Below are positions 1-9,316 of a stretch of 49,276 bases of DNA, in pieces; the first letter of the stretch is position 1; each line of letters opens with the position of its first letter. A model generated the notes under the pieces. It made no database searches. It saw nothing but the letters and a program-made list of their open reading frames with translations, and was not told the DNA's origin. Where the stretch lies: assembly GCA_016282095.1 (NCBI GenBank), contig JAEEJW010000171.1:1-49276 (forward strand), read 5' to 3'. This DNA comes from Ruminiclostridium sp. (GTDB lineage Bacteria > Bacillota > Clostridia > Oscillospirales > Ruminococcaceae). Both the position numbers and the translations under genes were made by a program.

Positions 1-255
1 GGGGTTTGAAGCGATCACATCGGAAATATGGCTTAATTCCTCCGCAGAGAGGTCACCGCTCACATATACCGATATCTCGTTCTTTTCCTCTATATTTGCC
101 ATTATGATATTTATATCCATTGCGATGAGCACGGACAGCCCTATGAGCAGAAGGCTCACGAGCAGTACGCAGAAGCTCGCAACGGACATCATGGCATTTC
201 TGAAAACCGAACCTACCCCGCGTCTGACAAGGTAGCCGAAGTTGCTCATTCTCAT
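1..255 (-). CDS. ftsX: Cell division ABC transporter permease FtsX, N-terminal part (truncated by window edge)
   Basis: Reverse-strand translation MRMSNFGYLVRRGVGSVFRNAMMSVASFCVLLVSLLLIGLSVLIAMDINIIM... directly downstream of ftsE; typical FtsX N-terminus. Confidence 0.9.
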   Translation of the reverse strand, partial: MRMSNFGYLVRRGVGSVFRNAMMSVASFCVLLVSLLLIGLSVLIAMDINIIMANIEEKNEISVYVSGDLSAEELSHISDVIASNP

Positions 256-262
256 TAAATGC

Positions 263-961
263 TTATTCTCCTTCTATTGCGCTTTCTATTATACCGTCGT
301 AGGCTACGCTGCCTTCCCTGAGGTTTATGACTCTGCCGCCGTAGAATTTCACCAGGTCGTGGTTATGGGTTACCATTATGACCGTCGTTCCGCAGTCGTT
401 GATATCCTGAAGCAGTTCCACGATATCATAGGAGAGCTTTGGGTCGATGTTTCCGGTAGGCTCGTCCGCTATGATGATCTTGGGGTCACAGGCGAAGGCG
501 CGGGCTATGGCGACACGCTGCTGTTCACCGCCGGAGAGCTGGCCCGGATAGGCCTTGGCCTTGTCGGTGAGTCTTACAAGGTCGAGCACATAAGGCACGC
601 GCTGTCTGATATATTTCTTTGACTTGTCTATGACACGCAGAACGAAAGCCACATTCTCGTAAACGGTAAGCGTCGGTATAAGCCTGAAATCCTGGAATAT
701 CATACCGAGGGAACGCCTGAAATACGGGAGCTTGCGGTTTCTGAGCTTTTTGAGGTTATAGCCGTTGACGAACACTCTGCCGCCCGTAGGCTGTATCTCA
801 CGGGTAAGCAGCTTGAGCAGAGTACTCTTGCCCGCGCCGCTGTCGCCGACGATGAATACGAACTCACCGTCGTTTATGCGTATATTCACATCGTTGAGCG
901 CGTCAACGCCGCCCTTCACGCCGTCAACGTAGTGGACGTCCACATTCTTTAATTCTACCAT
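263..961 (-). CDS. ftsE: Cell division ATP-binding protein FtsE
   Basis: Walker [10 protein letters not shown], signature LSGGEQQR, Walker [13 protein letters not shown]; adjacent to ftsX. Confidence 0.97.
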   Translation of the reverse strand: MVELKNVDVHYVDGVKGGVDALNDVNIRINDGEFVFIVGDSGAGKSTLLKLLTREIQPTGGRVFVNGYNLKKLRNRKLPYFRRSLGMIFQDFRLIPTLTVYENVAFVLRVIDKSKKYIRQRVPYVLDLVRLTDKAKAYPGQLSGGEQQRVAIARAFACDPKIIIADEPTGNIDPKLSYDIVELLQDINDCGTTVIMVTHNHDLVKFYGGRVINLREGSVAYDGIIESAIEGE

Positions 962-973
962 TAATTATCTCCG

Positions 974-1021
974 TTTAAAAACAATATCCGAGGCAGAACA
1001 TGGTCTGCCTCGTCCGATATT
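974..1021 (-). terminator. Putative intrinsic terminator after the PucR/CdaR-like gene
   Basis: Inverted repeat AATATC-CGAGGCAGA/TCTGCCTCG-tcc-GATATT, followed on the minus strand by GTTTTT. Confidence 0.65.
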
Positions 1022-1088
1022 CTATGCCTGCGCAAGGCCGGGGAGCCGTTTTGCCGGTTCCCTGTTCCCTGCCTGCCGAAGCGGCCGA

Positions 1089-2174
1089 TCAGAACTTAAC
1101 GGGGTCGGCAGAAAGGTATTTCTTGACCATGAGAGCTATCTTGAATATGATAGCGTGGTCGAACTCGCGGAGATCAAGGCCGGTGAGCTTCTTGATCTTG
1201 TCGAGTCTGTAAACGAGTGTGTTTCTGTGTACGAACAGCTTTCTCGATGTCTCGGAAACATTGAGGTTGTTTTCGAAGAATCTCTGTATCGTGAACAGTG
1301 TCTCGTGATCGAGGGACTCTATCGAACCCTTCTTGAACACTTCCTTGAGGAAGGTCTCACAAAGCGTTGTAGGCAGGTGATAGATAAGTCTCGCGATACC
1401 GAGGTTGTCGTAGCTTACGATGTTCTTTTCGGTGTCGAATACCTTGCCGACTTCAATTGCGATCTGGGCTTCCTTGAACGAACGCGCAAGATCCTTAACG
1501 CCGATGACAGGTGTGCCGATACCGATGTTGACGCGTGTGAAGAACTCTGTCTGGAGCGTATCAGCTATTGAGCGCGCCAGCTTTTCGAGATCCTTTACGT
1601 CTATGCCGCTCTTGATCTCCTTGACCAGAACTATCTCGCTCTCGGTGATATTGAATACGAAGTCCTTGTTCTTGTCCGGGAAGAGGTTCTGGATAACGTC
1701 ATAAGCCGAAACGTCGTTGGACGAGATGATGCTTATGAGGAAGACCACGCGGTTGATATCCGCGTTGAAATGCAGCTCGCGGGATTTTATGCTTATATCT
1801 CCGGGGAGCACATTGTCGAGGATTATGTTCTTTACGAAGTTGTTGCGGTCATACTTCTCGTCATAGTACTGCTTGATGCTCGACAGTGATATAGCGAGTA
1901 TGGAAGCGTACTTGCCCGCCATTTCGTCCGTTCCTTCGACAAATACCGCGTAATCCGGCTTTACATGAACACCGAACGGCTTGTAGGTATAACCGTCACG
2001 GATAAAGATATCGTGCGAATCACTGAACTCTATCGAGAAGAAATCATTGGAGGTGCCGATCTTCGACAGCTCACTGCAAGCAACTATTGTCGCATTCTCA
2101 TCGATAACGCCGATGATTCTTCCGACGGTATCTCTCATCTGATGAACTACTCCCTGAAATAATCTGTTTGACAT
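1089..2174 (-). CDS. PucR/CdaR-family helix-turn-helix transcriptional regulator
   Basis: C-terminal NNLNVSETSRKLFVHRNTLVYRLDKIKKLTGLDLREFDHAIIFKIAL is the typical PucR/CdaR HTH_30. Start placed at MSNRLFQGVVHQMRD (2174) rather than the ORF start at 2345, which lies within the promoter region. Confidence 0.85.
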   Translation of the reverse strand: MSNRLFQGVVHQMRDTVGRIIGVIDENATIVACSELSKIGTSNDFFSIEFSDSHDIFIRDGYTYKPFGVHVKPDYAVFVEGTDEMAGKYASILAISLSSIKQYYDEKYDRNNFVKNIILDNVLPGDISIKSRELHFNADINRVVFLISIISSNDVSAYDVIQNLFPDKNKDFVFNITESEIVLVKEIKSGIDVKDLEKLARSIADTLQTEFFTRVNIGIGTPVIGVKDLARSFKEAQIAIEVGKVFDTEKNIVSYDNLGIARLIYHLPTTLCETFLKEVFKKGSIESLDHETLFTIQRFFENNLNVSETSRKLFVHRNTLVYRLDKIKKLTGLDLREFDHAIIFKIALMVKKYLSADPVKF

Positions 2175-2316
2175 AATACTGCCCTGTCCTTTCTGCGGCT
2201 TCAGCCATTGCCCGCCGGGCTTTCCGTCTCTCGACCCCGTGGTCGCGCACTTACCTGCGGCGGTAGTTTTTTTACGTTCTTTTCGCATAAAAATATGCAA
2301 AATCATACATACTTCT

Positions 2317-2345
2317 ATTTTAATAGAAAATTCAAAAAAAATCAA
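2317..2345 (-). promoter_or_regulatory. Sigma-A promoter for the PucR/CdaR-like gene
   Basis: Minus strand TTGATT - 17 nt - TAAAAT. Confidence 0.6.
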
Positions 2346-2393
2346 GTCTTTTCTGTTAAAAATGTAAATTTTTCTTATAATTTTTTTTACATA

Positions 2394-2422
2394 TTGCCAA
2401 AATGGCCGATTTGTGGTATAAT
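2394..2422 (+). promoter_or_regulatory. Sigma-A promoter for metG
   Basis: TTGCCA - 17 nt - TATAAT with extended TG element, about 45 nt upstream of the metG start. Confidence 0.85.
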
Positions 2423-2468
2423 ATTTACTGATTTATTATACTCGTTACGATAAAAAGGAGCTGTTATT

Positions 2469-4400
2469 ATGAGCAAGACATTCTATATAACCACGCCCAT
2501 CTACTATCCGTCCGGAAATCCTCATATCGGTCACTGCTACACCACTGTAGCCTGTGATGTCATCGCCCGCTTCAAGAGAATGCAGGGCTATGATGTGCTT
2601 TTCTCCACCGGCACGGACGAGCACGGCGCAAAGATACAGCAGAAAGCGGAATCCGAAGGAAAGACCCCCAAGGAGTACGTTGACGGCATAGTTGCGAACT
2701 TCAAGCGCCTCTGGAGCTTCATGGGCGTCAGCTATGATCGCTACATCAGAACTACCGATGAATGTCATATCCAGACAGTGCAGAATATCTTCAGGAAGCT
2801 CTATGACAAAGGCTATATCTACAAAGGCACATACAAGGGCAAGTACTGCGTCCCCTGCGAGAGCTTCTGGACAGAGACACAGCTCATCGACGGCAAATGC
2901 CCCGACTGCGGCAGAGAAGTCAAGGAAGCAGAGGAAGAAGCATATTTTCTGAAACTCTCCGTTATGACCGACAGGATAATCGACCTTCTCCGCAACACCG
3001 ACTATCTGCGCCCCGAAAGCAGAGTCAATGAAATGATAAACAACTTCGTCAAGGACGGCCTCGAAGACCTGTGCATCACAAGAACCACTGTCAAGTGGGG
3101 CATTCCTGTGCCTTTTGATGAAAAGCATACGATCTATGTGTGGGTCGATGCTCTCATAAACTATATCAGCCTTCTGGGTTACGGCAACGACACATTTAAC
3201 GATTTCGACAAATACTGGCCGGCAGATATGCACATGACCGCAAAGGAGATCGTGCGCTTCCACTCCATCGTATGGCCGGCAATGCTGATGATGCTGGATC
3301 TTCCCGTTCCGAAAAGACTTTACGGCCACGGCTGGATAACCTTCAACGGTGCCAAGATGTCCAAATCCCTGGGCAATGTTGTCGATCCTTTCGTCCTCGG
3401 CGAAAGATACGGCGTCGACGCTGTCCGCTATCAGATACTCCGCGATATGCCCTACGGCTCCGATTCCAACTTCTCCAACGAGATAATGATAAACCGCATC
3501 AACAGCGACCTTGCAAACGCGCTGGGCAACCTCGTTTCCCGCACCGTTGCAATGGCAGACAAGTACTTCGGCGGCACTCTGCCCATTGACAGAAAAGCCG
3601 AGCCGCTGGACGATGAACTCATCTCTATGGCAAAGGCTCTGCGTGAGCCCGTTTCCGCCTATATCGACGAGGCGCAGCATTCCCTCGCCCTCGCGGAGAT
3701 ATTCAAGGTGATAGACCGCGCCAACAAGTACATCGACGAGACCGAGCCGTGGGTACTCGGACGCAGCGAGGAGAACAAAGCCCGCCTTGCGTCTGTACTT
3801 TATAACCTGCTCGAAACGATCAGGATATGCTCCGTGCTTCTCAGCCCGTTCATGCCGACCACCATGCCCAAAGTATGGGAACAGATCGGCGCGAAGGAAG
3901 AAGATGTAACCTATGAAAATTCCGCCGAATTCGGTGTACTGCCTGCGGACGTTACCGTTCACAAGGGTGAGATACTCTTCCCGCGCATTGATATCGACAA
4001 GGAGATCGACGAGCTGAACGCTATGCTTACTCCCGCAAAGACGATACGCAAGGACGAAGACCTCGACAAGGCAAATATCATCACAATAGACAAGTTCATG
4101 GAAACTAAGCTCCGCACCGGCGAAGTAATCGCCTGCGAAAAGGTAGTCAAATCCAAGAAGCTGCTGAAATTGCAGATAGACGACGGCAGAAACGGCAGAC
4201 AGATAGTTTCCGGCATAGCACAGTGGTACAAACCCGAGGATCTCATCGGAAAAAAGATCATTTTCGTGGCTAATCTTGCTCCCGCAAAGCTTTGCGGCGA
4301 AGAGAGCCAAGGTATGATACTCGCGGCGGATACCGAGGGCGGTGCCGCAAGCGTCGTATTCCTTGACAGCAGCATCCCGAACGGAAGCACTATCAGATAA
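2469..4400 (+). CDS. metG: Methionyl-tRNA synthetase with C-terminal tRNA-binding domain
   Basis: TTPIYYPSGNPHIGH (HIGH motif), GAKMSKSLGN (KMSKS motif), C-terminal EMAP/Trbp-like region; RBS AAGGAG upstream. Confidence 0.98.
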   Translation: MSKTFYITTPIYYPSGNPHIGHCYTTVACDVIARFKRMQGYDVLFSTGTDEHGAKIQQKAESEGKTPKEYVDGIVANFKRLWSFMGVSYDRYIRTTDECHIQTVQNIFRKLYDKGYIYKGTYKGKYCVPCESFWTETQLIDGKCPDCGREVKEAEEEAYFLKLSVMTDRIIDLLRNTDYLRPESRVNEMINNFVKDGLEDLCITRTTVKWGIPVPFDEKHTIYVWVDALINYISLLGYGNDTFNDFDKYWPADMHMTAKEIVRFHSIVWPAMLMMLDLPVPKRLYGHGWITFNGAKMSKSLGNVVDPFVLGERYGVDAVRYQILRDMPYGSDSNFSNEIMINRINSDLANALGNLVSRTVAMADKYFGGTLPIDRKAEPLDDELISMAKALREPVSAYIDEAQHSLALAEIFKVIDRANKYIDETEPWVLGRSEENKARLASVLYNLLETIRICSVLLSPFMPTTMPKVWEQIGAKEEDVTYENSAEFGVLPADVTVHKGEILFPRIDIDKEIDELNAMLTPAKTIRKDEDLDKANIITIDKFMETKLRTGEVIACEKVVKSKKLLKLQIDDGRNGRQIVSGIAQWYKPEDLIGKKIIFVANLAPAKLCGEESQGMILAADTEGGAASVVFLDSSIPNGSTIR

Positions 4401-4479
4401 GCTGTGATTCATAACCGCCAAGTCACTTCGACACAGTCTTTATTATTGTGTAAAAAATGTGTAAGCTCGGAGAGGTTTA

Positions 4480-5532
4480 ATGGGTAAGAAAAAAACAAAC
4501 AAAATATATCTGATAATATGCGGCATAGCATTTATTGTCATGGTATTCGTACTGATGTCGGAGGGCATAGATAATATATTAAATGCCCTTGCACAGCTCA
4601 ATCCCATGTTCCTGCTGCTGGCAGTCGGATGCATGGTGGTCTACTGGCTGGGCGAAGGCATAGGACTGCATCTCGCGGCAAAGAGCCTTGATCCGAAGGT
4701 GACATTCCGCACAACGATGCTGGTCACTATGATCGGACAGTACTTCAACTGCATAACGCCATTTGCATCGGGCGGACAGCCAATGCAGGCATATACTTAT
4801 TACAAGCGCGGTCTGCCGCTGAGTTCGGCGCTGACCGCTCTGCTGAGCAGATTCATAGTGTACCAGTTCACTCTGACATTGTATTCGGTGGTGTTCCTGA
4901 TATTCAAGCTGCCGATGTTCACGGAAGGCGATCTTAAACCGCTGACATTCCTTGTCATAGCCGGGTTTATCATAAACACCTTCGTTATAATCATGCTGTT
5001 CATGCTGGCTTTCTTCCGCGCCCCCACAAACAAGCTCGTTCACGGGGTGATAGTCCTGCTTGGCAAGATACACATCCTGAAGCATCCCGAAGATGTCCGG
5101 GAGTCGGTGGACAAGGAGCTCTCGCAGTACTATGAGAATTTCACGTTCATCAAAAGCCGTCCGGTCATGGTGCTGAAAATGTTTCTCGCCACAGTAATAC
5201 AGCTTCTCGTGTACTTCTCGATAACCTATGTCATATATATCGGCTTCGGCATGCGTGAAACTGACTTCTTCACGATAATTGCCTGTCAGGCGTTCGTGCT
5301 GATGATCTCCGGATTTGTGCCTCTGCCCGGTGCCATGGGCGCTGCGGAGGGCAGCTACGCGGCCTTCTTCAAGCCGATATTCGGTGATTATTACACCGGC
5401 GTTTCAACGTTTATCTGGCGTTTTCTGACTTTCTATCTGCCTATACTTATCGGAATCATCATCAACCTGCGCATGGCCAAAAGCGGTGTTGATCTCGACA
5501 ACGCTGAAAACAATATCAAGCTCGAAGAATAG
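4480..5532 (+). CDS. Lysylphosphatidylglycerol synthase TM region / UPF0104 (YbhN-like) flippase-like membrane protein
   Basis: Multi-TM protein with ITPFASGGQPMQAYTYYKRGL and GFVPLPGAMGAAEGSYAAFF motifs typical of this family. Confidence 0.85.
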   Translation: MGKKKTNKIYLIICGIAFIVMVFVLMSEGIDNILNALAQLNPMFLLLAVGCMVVYWLGEGIGLHLAAKSLDPKVTFRTTMLVTMIGQYFNCITPFASGGQPMQAYTYYKRGLPLSSALTALLSRFIVYQFTLTLYSVVFLIFKLPMFTEGDLKPLTFLVIAGFIINTFVIIMLFMLAFFRAPTNKLVHGVIVLLGKIHILKHPEDVRESVDKELSQYYENFTFIKSRPVMVLKMFLATVIQLLVYFSITYVIYIGFGMRETDFFTIIACQAFVLMISGFVPLPGAMGAAEGSYAAFFKPIFGDYYTGVSTFIWRFLTFYLPILIGIIINLRMAKSGVDLDNAENNIKLEE

Positions 5533-5560
5533 CCTGCTTCAGAAATTCTTGTAAAAATCA

Positions 5561-5598
5561 AAATCTGCGCCTTTTGTCCTGAAAGCGCAGATTTTTTT
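5561..5598 (+). terminator. Intrinsic terminator
   Basis: AAATCTGCGC - loop - GCGCAGATTTTTTT directly after the 4480..5532 gene. Confidence 0.9.
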
Positions 5599-5686
5599 GG
5601 TTTTCGTTCTTATTTCTTCGATACTATTGCAGTACTCAAAGAATCCGCAAGGCGAAGCGTCTTATTGCTCCCGTCTCAGACGACTC

Positions 5687-6178
5687 TTACAAAGTCTTAT
5701 AATACAGCATTATATCGTCATAGGAGCCGTCGGGGAGAAGGAAACCGTCGGGTATAGTGCCGAGGGATACAAAACCGAGGCTTTCGTAGAGCTTCTGGGC
5801 TCCGGCGTTCGAGGCGGTCACGGCGTTGAACTGCATGATGTGAAAGCCACGCTCCTTGCCCTTGTTAAGTGAGTGTTCCACAAGCATCCGTCCTATACCG
5901 TATCTGCGTGCGTTCTTTGCTACGGCGTAGCTCGCGTTGCAGATGTGACTGCATCTGCCCACGTTGTTCGGGTGAAGTATGTACAGCCCTACGATATCAT
6001 GGCTGTCCGCATCTTCGGCAACACCCGTGAAAGTCTGTGATGTGAAGAAATTCGCTGCTGTATGGCTGTCCAGCTTGTTGCTCTGCGGAAATGCGTTGGC
6101 ATCATCGACGACCTCGTTCCATATCGCGATCATTTCATCGAGGTCATTCGGTTCAAATTCTCTGATGTTTATATCCAT
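5687..6178 (-). CDS. GNAT family N-acetyltransferase
   Basis: VAKNARRYGIGRMLVEHSL...FNAVTASNAGAQKLYESLGFVSLGTIP acetyl-CoA binding fold motifs. Confidence 0.93.
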   Translation of the reverse strand: MDINIREFEPNDLDEMIAIWNEVVDDANAFPQSNKLDSHTAANFFTSQTFTGVAEDADSHDIVGLYILHPNNVGRCSHICNASYAVAKNARRYGIGRMLVEHSLNKGKERGFHIMQFNAVTASNAGAQKLYESLGFVSLGTIPDGFLLPDGSYDDIMLYYKTL

Positions 6179-6213
6179 ATTATCACCGCTGTCCCTTGTA
6201 TACCACTTCAGAC

Positions 6214-6241
6214 AAAAAGCTCCGACTTTGCGGAGCTTTTT
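6214..6241 (-). terminator. Intrinsic terminator (bidirectional-looking)
   Basis: AAAAAGCTCCG-actttg-CGGAGCTTTTT between 6263..7639 and the GNAT gene. Confidence 0.85.
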
Positions 6242-6262
6242 GTTATTGTCAATATCGATTGA

Positions 6263-7639
6263 TTACTTTCTCTTCTTTGCGATCACGAAAGCACCTGCGG
6301 CAGCTACTGCAAGACCTGCAACAGCAGCAACATCAGCAACGCCTGTGTCAGGAGAACCCTTGCTTGTTTCAGCAGCAGCAGCTACATCACCGGCAGCGGG
6401 AGCTTCTTCAACTGTCTCCTCGGGAGCGGGAGCGATAAGTTCAGGAGTCTCTTCCTTCTCAACTTCTACAGGGGTTGTGGACCAGAGAACTTCGCCGTCA
6501 GCGTCGAGAACTTCGATCTGAAGGATAGTTACGCTGCCGCCCCATGTCTGCATCCAGAGATGAGCGTATGTATCATCCGCGGAGAAGATAGGCTCTGTAT
6601 CCATCCACTCGATGATGCCGTTCTCGAAGTCAGGAGTGATCTCCTTTTCGCCGCTTGCCTTGCCCCACTCGTGAGCTTCCCAGCCGGTGGATTCGGAGTT
6701 AGCGCCGATACCGCCGCCGATCCATGCAGCATCGTCAGCAACTTCTGCATCGTCAAAATCTACAGTATATCTGATACCGTAAACATCGAGTATCTCATCT
6801 GTCATACCAACATAAAGAGAAGCTTCGCCGCTGTCAGCGCCGGAAAGGATACGGAAATAACCATTATCGTTTACTTCGTCGGGGGTGTAGTCTGTTTTGG
6901 GATCAATGACTAAATCGAGATCATCATCATCGTCGTCATCGTCAGCATCGATAACCTCTTCCTCAGCTGTATCAGCCTTGTCGGTATCTTCGCCTTCAGT
7001 AACGGTTTCTTCCTCTGCGGCAGCCTCAGCTTCTTCCTCAGCGGGAGCTTCTTCTGCGGGAGCTGCGCCGATCTCACCGGCTACGCCGCCCTTGACATAC
7101 TTGAAATCATATACGGTAACGGTAGCTTCGATATCGCCGTAAGCATCAAGATCAGCCTTCGGGATCTCTACTTTGTAGATGTCGAATGTGCCGTCAATAC
7201 CGGGGTTGTACTGATCCTTTACGATGTCCTTGGAAATATCGATCGTACCTTCGCTGATAACGCCGTTTGCACCTGTGAGCTTGTAGTCAACCTTTGCTGT
7301 GTAGCTGTCGCCGATCTCGAACTCAGCCTTGTTGCTGCCGTCCTTGTCGGTGAAGAACTGGAGACCGAACTGAACTGTGTCATCGCCCTTGGGGTTGATG
7401 TCAGCAGCCTTTGCTGTGCACTTGAGTGTGCCCTTGCCGTCAGCTTCTTCAAACTTAACTGTGCCGCCGGATGTCCATGCCCAGTTAGATGTGCCCATAG
7501 CCCAGATCTGTGCGCCGAAGTCGGAATACTCGACAACGCCGTTAAGATCGTATGCGCTGGAAACGATAGCAGTGGATGTAGCCATTAAAGCTGCTGCTAA
7601 TGCGGCAGAACCGATTCTGCCAAATCTTCTGAATTTCAT
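6263..7639 (-). CDS. Secreted modular protein with C-terminal SPDTG-TM-KKRK tail (paralogue 1)
   Basis: N-terminal signal peptide-like segment (SAALAAALMATSTAIVSSAYD); two beta-rich modules separated by acidic linker with an 8-Asp run; C-terminus TSKGSPDTGVADVAAVAGLAVAAAGAFVIAKKRK. Confidence 0.8.
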   Translation of the reverse strand: MKFRRFGRIGSAALAAALMATSTAIVSSAYDLNGVVEYSDFGAQIWAMGTSNWAWTSGGTVKFEEADGKGTLKCTAKAADINPKGDDTVQFGLQFFTDKDGSNKAEFEIGDSYTAKVDYKLTGANGVISEGTIDISKDIVKDQYNPGIDGTFDIYKVEIPKADLDAYGDIEATVTVYDFKYVKGGVAGEIGAAPAEEAPAEEEAEAAAEEETVTEGEDTDKADTAEEEVIDADDDDDDDDLDLVIDPKTDYTPDEVNDNGYFRILSGADSGEASLYVGMTDEILDVYGIRYTVDFDDAEVADDAAWIGGGIGANSESTGWEAHEWGKASGEKEITPDFENGIIEWMDTEPIFSADDTYAHLWMQTWGGSVTILQIEVLDADGEVLWSTTPVEVEKEETPELIAPAPEETVEEAPAAGDVAAAAETSKGSPDTGVADVAAVAGLAVAAAGAFVIAKKRK

Positions 7640-7701
7640 TTGAGTTGTCCTCCTGAATTTTTTTCGCGGCTTTCGGGCCGCTGTGGTTTTTAACGTTTTA
7701 A

Positions 7702-7731
7702 ATGACCGGGACCGTTACCGATCCCGGTCAT
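7702..7731 (-). terminator. Hairpin between SPDTG paralogues 2 and 1 (weak terminator/attenuator candidate)
   Basis: ATGACCGGGA/TCCCGGTCAT perfect 10-bp stem with a poor T-tract (CATTTAAAA). Confidence 0.45.
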
Positions 7732-7752
7732 AACAGTTCCAATTTTATGAGC

Positions 7753-9030
7753 TTACTTTCTCTTCTTTGCTACTACTACTGCGCCTGCAGCGATTACTGC
7801 GAGACCTGCAACAGCAGCCACATCGGCAACACCTGTATCAGGCGAGCCCTTGGAAGTTTCTGCAGCAGCAGCCACATCACCGGATACGGGAGCGGGAGCG
7901 GGTTCTTCTTCGATAACGTCGCCGCGGCCTGCATCGGGAGCTACCCATTCAACTATAACATTGTTGTCAGCATCGAGGAATCTGAGAGCCAGAACCTTAG
8001 CGCCTGCTTCTGTGCCGTTCCACCAGTTCTGAACCTGGAGTTCAGCAAATGCTGCCTTGCCGTCTTCGTCTACTGTATAAGCAGATTCAAGAGGAGCACC
8101 GAGGTCAAGGATAGTCTGTGTAGCAAATCCGTCGGGAGCAAGAGCCTCGTTAGCGTTTGCAGCACCGAATTCAGCGCCCATGTTCCATGTTTCGCCGTTT
8201 ACAAGACCGTTAGCGATGCCGGCACCGCCGCACCACTTCTCACCGGGTGTCCAGCTGAAGTCAGCTTCGATCTTTGTGAACTTGTTCCAGCCTTCGCCGA
8301 GAAGTGCAACAAGGTCAAGCTTGCCGCCGAGCTCGAAGGATTCGTTCATTTCCTTCATAGCCTCGAAATCATACTGATCCCATGCATCAGCGCTGGCAGC
8401 AGCCTCATCCGCACCGTCGAGACCCTTGACTGTGAATGTAACTTCGATTTTATCGTCAAAGCTGATTGTGCTCTTGTCGATAGCGGGATCCTTGAGTGTA
8501 TCGCCGTACTCGTTCTGGATCTCTATTCTGAGCTTGCCGTTGCCTTCGATATCGCCGTAGAGGATCTTGGAGAGATCAACAGCGATGTCATTGGTAGTTC
8601 CGTCAGCATTGTATGTCTTGATAGCGAGATCTTCGATAGTAATGCCCTTCTGCTGTGCGAAAGCCATCTTCTCAGCAGTAGTCTTGAGGTCGTCATATCC
8701 CTCAGCGCCCTTGCCGAAACCGTATTCTTCTGCGAGGCCTTCGATATCTACGCAGAATACCATTGCGCCGTTAGCCTGAACGACTGTGAGTTCGCCTGTT
8801 TCCTCGTCTTCAGCCTTTGCGCCGTCGATAGAACTGTCGATATATACTGTGTATGTACCGTCGCCTGTTACGTCAGCTGTTCCCGGGCAGGAAGCCGCAT
8901 CCCATACACCCCATGCCCAACTGTCATCAGTGTACATAAGGAAAGCATCGTTTGCACTTGCAGCAGCAGCAAGAGCTGTTGCGGCAACTGCGGTCGCCAT
9001 TACGCCCGCAAATAAATTCTTCAGTTTCAT
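7753..9030 (-). CDS. Secreted modular protein with C-terminal SPDTG-TM-KKRK tail (paralogue 2)
   Basis: Signal peptide-like N-terminus (MATAVAATALAAAASAND); module with GDGTYTVYIDS...EVTFTVKGLDG; second module ending ALRFLDADNNVIVEW; tail TSKGSPDTGVADVAAVAGLAVIAAGAVVVAKKRK. Confidence 0.8.
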   Translation of the reverse strand: MKLKNLFAGVMATAVAATALAAAASANDAFLMYTDDSWAWGVWDAASCPGTADVTGDGTYTVYIDSSIDGAKAEDEETGELTVVQANGAMVFCVDIEGLAEEYGFGKGAEGYDDLKTTAEKMAFAQQKGITIEDLAIKTYNADGTTNDIAVDLSKILYGDIEGNGKLRIEIQNEYGDTLKDPAIDKSTISFDDKIEVTFTVKGLDGADEAAASADAWDQYDFEAMKEMNESFELGGKLDLVALLGEGWNKFTKIEADFSWTPGEKWCGGAGIANGLVNGETWNMGAEFGAANANEALAPDGFATQTILDLGAPLESAYTVDEDGKAAFAELQVQNWWNGTEAGAKVLALRFLDADNNVIVEWVAPDAGRGDVIEEEPAPAPVSGDVAAAAETSKGSPDTGVADVAAVAGLAVIAAGAVVVAKKRK

Positions 9031-9111
9031 TAAATAATCCTCCGTTTGATCGTGTTGATCGTGTTGATAGTAAAATCGTTTTAATCGCTTATAAAGCGAC
9101 TTACAGATACA

Positions 9112-9140
9112 TTATAGCGCATTGTCGTTTTTTTTACAAT
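9112..9140 (-). promoter_or_regulatory. Sigma-A promoter for SPDTG paralogue 2
   Basis: Minus strand TTGTAA - 17 nt - TATAAT. Confidence 0.7.
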
Positions 9141-9250
9141 ACGCATTTTGCACAAAATTCATTTTGCCATTTGTTATTTTTGTTCAAAAAAACTAATATT
9201 TTCTTGCAAATTTAACAAAAATTCTACAACGGGTTGAAATCACACCCGGC

Positions 9251-9284
9251 AAAAAATATCCTCCGGAAAACCGGAGGATATTTC
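9251..9284 (-). terminator. Intrinsic terminator after SPDTG paralogue 3
   Basis: AATATCCTCCGG-ttttCCGGAGGATATT followed by T-run on the minus strand. Confidence 0.9.
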
Positions 9285-9316
9285 TATAGCTTAATCAGAT
9301 CTTTGATCCGACAAAC

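Noticed and set aside
2175-2468. Possible T-box or SAM-type riboswitch ahead of metG
   Set aside because: The promoter at 2394-2422 leaves only a roughly 40-nt leader, too short for a T-box/SAM riboswitch; the remaining AT-rich region belongs to the divergent promoter.
2445-4421. 658-aa ORF on the minus strand opposite metG
   Set aside because: Antisense to a clear metG with HIGH/KMSKS motifs; a by-product of codon usage, with no recognisable domain and no RBS.
7702-9015. 437-aa plus-strand ORF opposite SPDTG paralogue 2
   Set aside because: Cys/Ser-rich antisense translation of an Ala/Glu-rich gene; the sense gene has signal peptide, RBS and promoter.
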